Assembly (NCBI GenBank): GCA_030610025.1
Contig: JAUWSP010000159.1
Span: 1-6,510, forward strand
DNA from: Acidobacteriota bacterium
GTDB lineage: Bacteria; Acidobacteriota; Thermoanaerobaculia; Multivoradales; JAHEKO01
Direction of reading: 5' to 3'
Length of the DNA stretch: 6,510 nucleotides
Shown here: positions 1 to 6,510 of the stretch, piece after piece
How positions within the stretch are numbered: the first letter of the stretch is position 1
Layout: every line of letters starts with the position of its first letter
Made by a program: the position numbers and the translations under genes
The notes under the pieces: generated by a model
What the model was told of the DNA's origin: nothing
What the model saw: only the letters and a program-made list of their open reading frames with translations
The model's database searches: none

Positions 1-1391
1 CGTCGATTGACCGGAAACCGCGTCACCACCCTGGGTGGCCGTTGGCGCCAGGTAGCGTAGTCCACCATCCCTCTGAGAGCCAGCACCGCCCTCTCCGGAG
101 AGGAGTAGCTGGGAATATTCAGCGAGGTCAGGATGCGCCTCGCCTCCTCGACCTCGTCACCACCCAGAAACGCCGCTACCAGAGGTTTTCTGCCGTCGTG
201 TGCCTGAGCCAATCGACGGGCCAACTCCACCGGACGGGTCATGTTCTGCGGTGTGGCGATCAACAGGGTCGCATCGTTGAAGTCGCTCGCCTGGATCGTC
301 TCGAAGGCGGCCATGTATCGATCGGGATCCGCATCACCGATGACATCGACCGGATTGGCCACTGAGGCCGCGGGCGGCAGGACGGCCCGCAAGGCCTCCT
401 GTGTTGCGGCATCCGGGGGCACCAGCTCGAGCCCCGAGCCTTCCGCCGCATCCGCAGCCATGATGCCCGGCCCGCCGGCATTGGTGATGACCGCCAGACG
501 TCTGCCTTGCGGCAGTGGTTGCATGGCGAAGGCCTGGGCATAGTCGAACAGCGACTCGAACGTCTCGGCCCGAATCACACCGGCTCGCTTGAAGGCCGCC
601 CAGTAAGCGATGTCGGCCCCCGCCAGACTGCCGGTGTGTGACGAAGCGGCCTTCGCGCCAGCAGCCGTCACCCCGACCTTGAGGATGACGACCGGCTTGA
701 TGTCGGCTGCCTCCTGCGCAGTTGTCAGAAATCTCTCGCCATCATCGATGCTCTCCAAATAGCCGGTGATGACTCGGGTCTCCTCGTCCTCGGCCAGCGC
801 TTCCAGGAAGTCCACTTCATTGAGGTCTGCCTTGTTTCCAAAGCTGACGGTGGTGCCCAGCCCGATGCCCTGACTCGCCGCCCAATCCAGAATGGCGACA
901 CACAGGGCGCCGGACTGCGAGATCACTGAAATGCCGCCCGGCGGCGGCATCACCGGTGCAAAAGTAGCATTCAGCTTGTGGTGAGCGTTGATCAGACCCA
1001 CAGAATTAGGACCCATGAGTCGGACACGGTGCTGCCGACAGAGGTCCGCAATTCTCGCCTCCAGATCGGCACCGTCCTCCCCCACCTCCTTGAAACCAGC
1101 GGTCAGGATCACCATCGCCCCAACCCTGGCGGCCAGAGCCTCCCTCACCGCCGCCTCGACCTTGCCCACGGGCAGGGCCACCAGGCAGAGGTCCACCGAC
1201 TCACCGATCGAAGAAACATCCGGGTAACAACGCAGGCCGAGGATCTCCTCTGCCCCCGGGTTGACCGGGTAGATCGCTCCTTCGAATCCAGCCTTGAGCA
1301 GGTTGGCCAGGACCTCGTGGCCGACTTTCCCAGCGCGCCGAGAGACGCCGAGAATGGCGACCGATTGGGGCTTCAACAAAGGCTCAAGCAT
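1..1391 (-). CDS. ADP-forming acetyl-CoA synthetase-type protein (CoA-binding/CoA-ligase domains), 3' end outside window
   Basis: Reading from ATG at 1391 to the left edge gives 463 uninterrupted codons without a stop, so the C-terminus is missing. Seen: an N-terminal Rossmann-type CoA-binding domain (about residues 1-125, with GVSRRAGKVG at 15-24 and YPVNPG at 41-46), GPNSVG at 127-132, SQSGAL at 158-163, SHTGSLAG at 251-258 and NAGGPGI at 304-310. Family knowledge: in NDP-forming acyl-CoA synthetases the His of the SHTG motif (here His252) is the phosphorylated residue that relays phosphate between acyl phosphate and ADP. The expected reaction is acyl-CoA + ADP + Pi giving acid + ATP + CoA, reversible and cytoplasmic. 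Full-length fused proteins are about 700 residues with a C-terminal ATP-grasp domain; whether that domain follows here cannot be seen. The start overlaps the carrier stop by 8 bases. No SD lies at normal spacing, and a GAGGAGG stands about 24 bases upstream, so translation is probably coupled to the carrier. A protein acetyltransferase (Pat-like) fusion is the main alternative. Confidence 0.9.
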   Translation of the reverse strand, partial: MLEPLLKPQSVAILGVSRRAGKVGHEVLANLLKAGFEGAIYPVNPGAEEILGLRCYPDVSSIGESVDLCLVALPVGKVEAAVREALAARVGAMVILTAGFKEVGEDGADLEARIADLCRQHRVRLMGPNSVGLINAHHKLNATFAPVMPPPGGISVISQSGALCVAILDWAASQGIGLGTTVSFGNKADLNEVDFLEALAEDEETRVITGYLESIDDGERFLTTAQEAADIKPVVILKVGVTAAGAKAASSHTGSLAGADIAYWAAFKRAGVIRAETFESLFDYAQAFAMQPLPQGRRLAVITNAGGPGIMAADAAEGSGLELVPPDAATQEALRAVLPPAASVANPVDVIGDADPDRYMAAFETIQASDFNDATLLIATPQNMTRPVELARRLAQAHDGRKPLVAAFLGGDEVEEARRILTSLNIPSYSSPERAVLALRGMVDYATWRQRPPRVVTRFPVNR

Positions 1392-2736
1392 TGCTCGGTT
1401 CTGCTTCGTCGACCGGCCTCCTCGACAGGGCCCAGACCACGACCGAACAGGCCGCCGCGAGGAAGCAGAGGACCCCGGCGAACAGGAAAGCCAGGATGTA
1501 GTCCTGGGTCGCGTCGAACAAGACTCCTCCCACCGCAGGGCCGAGAATGCCGGCCACACCGTAGGCTGTGAAGATCCAACCGTAGTTCATTCCTAGATTC
1601 TTGGTGCCGAAATAGTCGGCCGTGGCCGACGGAAAGAGGGCGAAGTTACCGCCAAAGTTGAGGCCCACCCAGGCCGAGGCCACGAACACCGCCAACACCG
1701 AGTCGACTCCGGCCAACAGCATGAAGGCCAGTCCCTGTCCCAGAAACATGATCATCATGGCTCGCGGGCGATCGATGATGTCACTGATCTTGCCCCAGAA
1801 TATTCGCCCAATGGCGTTGAAGATGGCCAGGATACCGACCGGCTCCACGAAACGGCCGAAGCTGCCCATCCAGGCGGGAGCGAAGGTGCTGCCGCCCAGG
1901 ATGGTGCCCATCATGGGCTTCCACTGACCAATGGCGAGGAGGCCTGAAGTGGCACCGAAGATGAACGTGATCCACAGCATGCAGGCCAGGGGTCGATTGA
2001 GCATCTCGTGCCATTCCACGTCCCGCTGGACCTTCACGATCGCCGGATCCGGAGACCAGCCAGGCGGCTTCCAGCCCTCGGGTGGGTTTCTCAGCAGGGA
2101 CGCACCGAGCAGCACACCGACACCTGCTACCAGGCCGTGCATCACGAAGAAGGCCCTCCAACCGATTCCAAATCCAGGTCCGGCAGAGAATCCCAGGCCG
2201 ATCATTAGGATCTGGAGCAAGCTCAGCCCTTCTTCTCCAGCTCCAGGCGCCTGAAGGAGCACCGAAGCAGGACCAGCAAAGAAGAGCGCCCCCGCCCCGA
2301 AACCGGCCACCGCCAGCCCCGTGATGAAGCCTTTCTTGTCAGGGAACCACTTGACGGCGGCGGCGATCGGGCAGACATAGGCGAACCCGATCCCAGCACC
2401 GCCGATCACTCCGTAGGTCAGATACAGAGCCCAGGGTCGTTCGGGAGCCACGAGAACGGCCCCCGCCAGGAAAGAGATCCCGAGCAAGATGCCGCCGATC
2501 GAGGCGACCTTGCGGGGTCCGATTCGGTCCTGTAGGCGGCCCGCCGGGATCATCACGATCGCGAATGTAGCCAAGGTCACCGAGAAGGCCCACTGTGTGG
2601 TGGCCCGATCCCAGCCCATCTGTCCCTCGAGTGGTCTCACGAACACGCTGAAGGCATAGACGGTGCCGAGGATGATCTGCACGATCAGGCCCCCGAGAAT
2701 TACGGTCCAGCGATTGCCGGCAGATTCCCTGCTCAT
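1384..2736 (-). CDS. MFS transporter, OFA (oxalate/formate antiporter) family
   Basis: A 450-residue inner-membrane carrier with about 12 hydrophobic helices, a normal length for the family. Seen: TM1 with GTVYAFSVF (24-32), MFS motif A in loop 2-3 (G66, D70, R71, G73, R75, K76), an OFA-like segment GGAGIGFAYVCP (112-123) followed by KWFPDKKG (129-136), a cytoplasmic central loop around 215-250, and the OFA-like helix 10-11 region FGGNFALFPS (361-370) and NYGWIFTAYGVAG (384-396). Family knowledge: OFA members carry small mono- or dicarboxylates such as oxalate, formate or pyruvate. The exact substrate cannot be read here; the flanking acetyl-CoA synthetase genes suggest acetate or another short-chain acid. 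The start at 2736 is chosen because GGAGGA lies 5 bases upstream. An in-frame ATG at 2877 would add 47 residues unlike any MFS N-terminus. The stop TGA lies inside the next gene's start (8-base overlap). A stretch of about 30 residues at 160-190, rich in Gly/Leu, seems long for the helix 5-6 region. Confidence 0.92.
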   Translation of the reverse strand: MSRESAGNRWTVILGGLIVQIILGTVYAFSVFVRPLEGQMGWDRATTQWAFSVTLATFAIVMIPAGRLQDRIGPRKVASIGGILLGISFLAGAVLVAPERPWALYLTYGVIGGAGIGFAYVCPIAAAVKWFPDKKGFITGLAVAGFGAGALFFAGPASVLLQAPGAGEEGLSLLQILMIGLGFSAGPGFGIGWRAFFVMHGLVAGVGVLLGASLLRNPPEGWKPPGWSPDPAIVKVQRDVEWHEMLNRPLACMLWITFIFGATSGLLAIGQWKPMMGTILGGSTFAPAWMGSFGRFVEPVGILAIFNAIGRIFWGKISDIIDRPRAMMIMFLGQGLAFMLLAGVDSVLAVFVASAWVGLNFGGNFALFPSATADYFGTKNLGMNYGWIFTAYGVAGILGPAVGGVLFDATQDYILAFLFAGVLCFLAAACSVVVWALSRRPVDEAEPSNA

Positions 2737-2741
2737 ACTGT

Positions 2742-2747
2742 TCCTCC
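2742..2747 (-). promoter_or_regulatory. Shine-Dalgarno site of the OFA carrier
   Basis: On the minus strand GGAGGA stands 5 bases before the ATG at 2736. It is the best ribosome binding site in the window and decides the start against the upstream in-frame ATG at 2877. Confidence 0.85.
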
Positions 2748-2840
2748 GAGCTCTTATGTTTGGGTGAATCGAAAAGCCAATACCGATGGTAGGAATGTCG
2801 CTCGGCCACCCCGCTTTGGGCAGTTCCGAGCACTCATAAG

Positions 2841-2868
2841 AAAGTAGCATTCCTGGGCTCGATTTCAA
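2841..2868 (-). promoter_or_regulatory. Sigma70-like promoter for the carrier / ADP-forming synthetase operon
   Basis: On the minus strand TTGAAA (2868-2863) is followed after 16 bases by TACTTT (2846-2841), with TG one base before the -10 box (extended -10). Transcription would start near 2834, leaving a leader of about 100 bases before the ATG at 2736. The alternative ATG at 2877 lies upstream of this promoter, which also argues for the 2736 start. This is a consensus match only. Confidence 0.55.
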
Positions 2869-2877
2869 CGCCCTCAA

Positions 2878-2899
2878 GGGGTAGGCGCCCTCCTACCCC
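2878..2899. repeat. Perfect 8-bp inverted repeat (GC-rich hairpin or operator)
   Basis: GGGGTAGG (2878-2885) and CCTACCCC (2892-2899) are perfectly complementary around a 6-base loop. It begins 10 bases upstream of the -35 box of the minus-strand promoter. There is no T-tract on either side, so a regulator-binding dyad is as likely as a terminator. Confidence 0.6.
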
Positions 2900-2950
2900 G
2901 GCGGGTGTTCCTTCGAAGCCGACTCGCTGCAACACTAGGATGAGGCTTGA

Positions 2951-2992
2951 GGCACCCCTTTGGGGAGCCATTCACACTCCAGACTCCTGGAG
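2951..2992. repeat. Two adjacent small hairpins in the divergent region
   Basis: The first dyad is GGC-A-CCCC, loop TTT, GGGG-A-GCC (2951-2969), with one A/A mismatch. The second is CTCCAG (2977-2982), loop ACTC, CTGGAG (2987-2992), a perfect 6-bp stem. They are separated by only 7 bases. Function is unknown; operators or leader RNA structure are possible. Confidence 0.45.
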
Positions 2993-3009
2993 CCGCAGTA
3001 CTCGCTGCC

Positions 3010-3051
3010 AGTCGATCCAAAAAGAAAGCAAATCCGGTACAGTGATCGACT
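3010..3051. repeat. 8-bp inverted repeat arms flanking the putative acs -10 box
   Basis: AGTCGATC (3010-3017) and GATCGACT (3044-3051) are perfect complements separated by 26 bases. The spacer holds an A-rich run and the candidate -10 box TACAGT (3038-3043). The placement would suit a regulator acting on acs, but the match is short and could be chance. Confidence 0.4.
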
Positions 3052-3071
3052 CTTGCGACTCGTAGACTCGA

Positions 3072-3098
3072 TTCAAACCATCCCGAATCATGGTTGAA
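3072..3098. repeat. Inverted repeat upstream of acs
   Basis: TTCAAACCAT (3072-3081) pairs with ATGGTTGAA (3090-3098) across an 8-base loop, with one A bulged. A competing short pairing TGGTT (3091-3095) with AACCA (3106-3110) shares the right arm. It ends 45 bases before the acs ATG, so it could be an operator or a leader hairpin. Confidence 0.4.
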
Positions 3099-3143
3099 GT
3101 TTCGGAACCACTCATGGACAGCCCAGGGAGATAAAGCACAATC

Positions 3144-5123
<1,980 letters not shown>

Positions 5124-5145
5124 GAGCAATCGAGCCAGACCCGAG

Positions 5146-5172
5146 CCCTGTTCGACGTTGCTGACGACAGGG
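5146..5172 (+). terminator. Possible hairpin after acs
   Basis: CCCTGT (5146-5151) and ACAGGG (5167-5172) form a 6-bp stem with a 15-base loop, starting 23 bases past the acs stop. No T-tract follows, so this is at best a weak or Rho-assisted terminator. Confidence 0.25.
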
Positions 5173-5223
5173 AAGGGTGAGAAGCTCGAGCCAGGAATCA
5201 GTGGTGGGGTCGGCAGGCCGTCC

Positions 5224-5240
5224 GAGCCGGCTTTCGGCTC
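5224..5240 (+). terminator. Small perfect hairpin between acs and the M23 peptidase gene
   Basis: GAGCCG (5224-5229), loop GCTTT, CGGCTC (5235-5240) is a perfect 6-bp GC-rich stem about 100 bases after acs and 12 bases before the next -35 box. It lacks a T-tract. Its position fits the end of the acs transcript, but an operator is not excluded. Confidence 0.35.
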
Positions 5241-5252
5241 CACCGCCGTAGC

Positions 5253-5280
5253 TTGACAGCCGTCATAGCCAAAGTAGAAT
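5253..5280 (+). promoter_or_regulatory. Sigma70-type promoter of the M23 peptidase gene
   Basis: A perfect -35 box TTGACA (5253-5258), 16-base spacer and TAGAAT (5275-5280) form the best promoter match in the window. Transcription would begin near 5287, giving a leader of about 60 bases before the ATG at 5347. It shows that the peptidase gene is not dependent on acs transcription. Confidence 0.7.
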
Positions 5281-5346
5281 AAGCCTCGATCGGGCCAATC
5301 TCTTCTGGGGGGAAGAACCGACGGCTCAGAGTCTTCTCGGATCGCT

Positions 5347-6222
5347 ATGGGACTGAAGCATCACACCATCATCTTGGTGCCGCACTCGCGCGCCAAGTTC
5401 AGAAAGTGGACCGTCAGCACCCGTCAGCTCGTGGCTGCCGGCCTGACCGCGGTCCTGCTTCTGCTCCTGACCGCGGTCTCGACCTGGTCCTTCTTCTTTT
5501 CAACCATAGAGAAGAGCCAGCTCGCTCAACTGGAACAAGAGAACCTCCAGCTACGAGAGATCAATCAGGACTTCGAGACCAGCGTTCGGGAGCTCGATCG
5601 CCAATTGGTCGATTTCGAGGATCGGACACGCCAGCTGGCTATTGTGGCCGGACTCGATGGCCTGGGTGGCGAGCAGGATCCGGGGATCGGTGGAGAGGAT
5701 CTGCTTCTTCCCGACCAGGGAACGCTCGGGCATCTGCACGAGCGGGCGGTCTACCTGGATCGAGGGTTGGATAGCGTCGGAGCCGAGCTGGCCGAGAGGC
5801 TGCAATTGGCAGCCAGCACGCCTTCGATCTCGCCCGTTCGAGGTCTCCTGACGAGCAGCTACGGATACCGCAACGACCCGGTTACTGGACAACGAGCCCT
5901 GCATCGAGCTATCGACATCTCCACCGCCCCAGGGCGGCCGGTCAAGGCGACAGCTGATGGGTTCGTGTTGAGAGCCAAGCGCAACGGCCGGCTTGGAAAC
6001 TCGATCGACATTTCACACGGTCACGGCGTGATCACTCGCTACGGCCACCTGGCTAGCTACAATATCGAGCCCGGCCAGCGAGTACGCCGCGGCGAAGTGA
6101 TCGGCTTCGTAGGCAACACGGGGCGCACAACGGGGTTCCATCTACACTACGAAGTCCGTCTCGACGGGCAGCCGGTCAACCCGTTGGTCTACATCCTGGA
6201 CAAGCGGCCAAGTCGCTCTTGA
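5347..6222 (+). CDS. Membrane-anchored M23 (LytM-type) peptidase with coiled coil
   Basis: A 291-residue predicted envelope protein. Seen in order: a short basic cytoplasmic N-terminus, one hydrophobic helix (about 27-51) without a clear cleavage site, a coiled coil rich in Gln/Glu/Leu (about 52-96), a Gly-rich linker (101-117), and a C-terminal M23 domain (about 164-285). Zinc and catalytic residues are present: His186 and Asp190 (in HRAID), His234 (YGHL), and His265/His267 (HLHYE). Family knowledge: complete M23 domains cleave peptide cross-links or stems in peptidoglycan, while degenerate ones act as amidase activators. Because all ligands are kept, an active endopeptidase acting in the periplasm is expected. 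The usual Gly of HxGxD is Ala here. The coiled-coil plus LytM layout recalls EnvC and MepM-like proteins. The start is the first ATG after the promoter; the SD is weak (GGA at 5339-5341). It lies 142 bases before secA, a pairing seen in many bacteria, but has its own promoter and a hairpin behind it. Confidence 0.92.
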   Translation: MGLKHHTIILVPHSRAKFRKWTVSTRQLVAAGLTAVLLLLLTAVSTWSFFFSTIEKSQLAQLEQENLQLREINQDFETSVRELDRQLVDFEDRTRQLAIVAGLDGLGGEQDPGIGGEDLLLPDQGTLGHLHERAVYLDRGLDSVGAELAERLQLAASTPSISPVRGLLTSSYGYRNDPVTGQRALHRAIDISTAPGRPVKATADGFVLRAKRNGRLGNSIDISHGHGVITRYGHLASYNIEPGQRVRRGEVIGFVGNTGRTTGFHLHYEVRLDGQPVNPLVYILDKRPSRS

Positions 6223-6243
6223 CCCCATTCGAGTCCTTTTGAA

Positions 6244-6283
6244 TCCGGACCGCAGGGCCCTGCCGGACGGCCAGTGGTCCGGA
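6244..6283 (+). terminator. Strong imperfect hairpin after the M23 gene
   Basis: TCCGGACC (6244-6251) pairs perfectly with GGTCCGGA (6276-6283), extended by a G-T wobble and one C-G pair. The loop contains the palindrome CAGGGCCCTG (6253-6262). It starts 22 bases after the peptidase stop. Only a short T-run (6289-6293, with one C) follows, so termination may be partial. The hairpin ends 10 bases before the secA promoter candidate. Confidence 0.5.
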
Positions 6284-6292
6284 GGGAATCTT

Positions 6293-6301
6293 TGCTACAC
6301 T
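6293..6301 (+). promoter_or_regulatory. Candidate extended -10 promoter for secA
   Basis: TG-C-TACACT (6293-6301) matches an extended -10 element. No good -35 box stands at normal distance; TGGTCC at 6275-6280 is 15 bases upstream and lies within the hairpin. The transcript would have a leader of about 55 bases before the secA ATG. Confidence 0.4.
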
Positions 6302-6320
6302 GACCTTGTTAATGCCTGTC

Positions 6321-6336
6321 GGGGCGCCTCTGCCCC
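6321..6336 (+). repeat. Hairpin in the secA leader
   Basis: GGGGC (6321-6325), loop GCCTCT, GCCCC (6332-6336) forms a short GC-rich stem between the proposed secA promoter and its ribosome binding site. No T-tract follows. Confidence 0.4.
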
Positions 6337-6364
6337 TACTCCAGCTTAAGAAGAGAGTTTCGGA

Positions 6365-6510
6365 ATGCTCAATCGAGCCCTCACCAAAGTCTTCGGCAGC
6401 AAGCACGAGCGCGACATCAAGCGGATGCAGCCGCAGGTGGATGCGATCAACGCCCTGGAACCCGAGATCAAGGCGCTTTCCGATGAGGCCCTCCGGGCCA
6501 GGACCGCCGA
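6365..6510 (+). CDS. secA: SecA preprotein translocase ATPase, N-terminal fragment (cut by window edge)
   Basis: The frame from ATG 6365 gives 48 complete codons and two bases before the right edge. The text matches the SecA N-terminus closely: [16 protein letters not shown] (6-21), then [20 protein letters not shown] (28-47), the SecY-contacting and early NBD1 segment of the family. SecA is the cytoplasmic and membrane-bound motor that drives unfolded preproteins through SecYEG. The Walker motifs lie beyond the window, so only identity, not integrity, can be judged. GAGAG (6353-6357) sits 7 bases before the ATG as an SD-like site. A promoter candidate at 6293-6301 and a leader hairpin at 6321-6336 precede it. 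No secM-like gene is present upstream; the neighbour is an M23 peptidase gene. Confidence 0.93.
   Translation, partial: MLNRALTKVFGSKHERDIKRMQPQVDAINALEPEIKALSDEALRARTA

Larger units (their letters stand above)
2737..3143. other. Divergent intergenic control region between the carrier operon and acs
   Basis: These 407 bases separate two oppositely transcribed units and hold no convincing gene. The minus-strand frame crossing 2874-3545 is a shadow of acs. The region contains the carrier promoter near 2841-2868 and at least five inverted repeats, listed separately. A direct repeat ACTCGCTGC occurs at 2922-2930 and 3000-3008. For acs a possible -10 box TACAGT lies at 3038-3043 behind an A-rich stretch (3019-3032), but no good -35 box goes with it, so an activator-dependent promoter is possible. 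A weak purine stretch AGGGAG (3125-3130) is 13 bases from the acs ATG, long for an SD. No sigma54 -24/-12 pair was found by eye. Confidence 0.6.

Noticed and set aside
42..1596. Several plus-strand open frames opposite the ADP-forming synthetase gene
   Set aside because: They are antisense shadows with compositionally biased products, while the minus strand encodes a clear conserved protein throughout.
2737..2877. N-terminal extension of the carrier from ATG 2877
   Set aside because: The added 47 residues do not resemble an MFS start, the proposed promoter lies downstream of that ATG, and a strong SD marks ATG 2736.
2951..2969. Sigma54 promoter suggested by GGCAC
   Set aside because: The required GC element 12 bases downstream of GG is absent.
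6312..6510. Short upstream frame starting at ATG 6312 as a secM-like leader peptide
   Set aside because: It has no SD, runs out of frame into secA and becomes Ser/Arg/Pro-rich out-of-frame text; no signal sequence or arrest motif is visible.

Overview
The window looks like chromosomal DNA of a GC-rich, Gram-negative-type bacterium. The coding regions have strongly G/C-biased third positions, sigma70-like promoters and Shine-Dalgarno (SD) sites. Every gene whose end is visible stops with TGA. The lineage cannot be fixed from these genes; Acidobacteriota, Myxococcota or a related uncultured group would fit, but that is a guess. There is no sign of phage, insertion sequences, CRISPR or RNA genes.

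Left part (1-2736, minus strand): a two-gene operon. An MFS carrier of the oxalate/formate antiporter (OFA) type is read first. Its last 8 bases overlap the start of a CoA-binding, ADP-forming acetyl-CoA synthetase type gene, which runs off the left edge. The carrier has a clear SD and a good promoter.

Middle (2737-5123): a 407-bp divergent intergenic region rich in inverted repeats, then an AMP-forming acetyl-CoA synthetase gene (acs) on the plus strand. This acs is collinear with the family over its whole length (660 codons including the stop). It carries two in-frame stop codons, TAG at 4071 and TAA at 4125, which bracket the conserved acetate-pocket segment. It is either a very young pseudogene or a local sequence error. 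The block reads as a short-chain monocarboxylate module: uptake by the carrier, then activation to acyl-CoA by either an ADP-forming or an AMP-forming enzyme.

Right part (5124-6510, plus strand): a promoter and a membrane-anchored M23 (LytM-type) murein endopeptidase gene, a strong hairpin, a probable promoter, and the first 48 codons of secA. An M23 peptidase gene just before secA is a familiar chromosomal pairing and is unrelated to the acetate module.

No previously undescribed system is convincingly present. The points most worth a second look are the doubly interrupted acs, the pairing of both acetyl-CoA synthetase chemistries around one carrier, and the palindrome-rich divergent control region.
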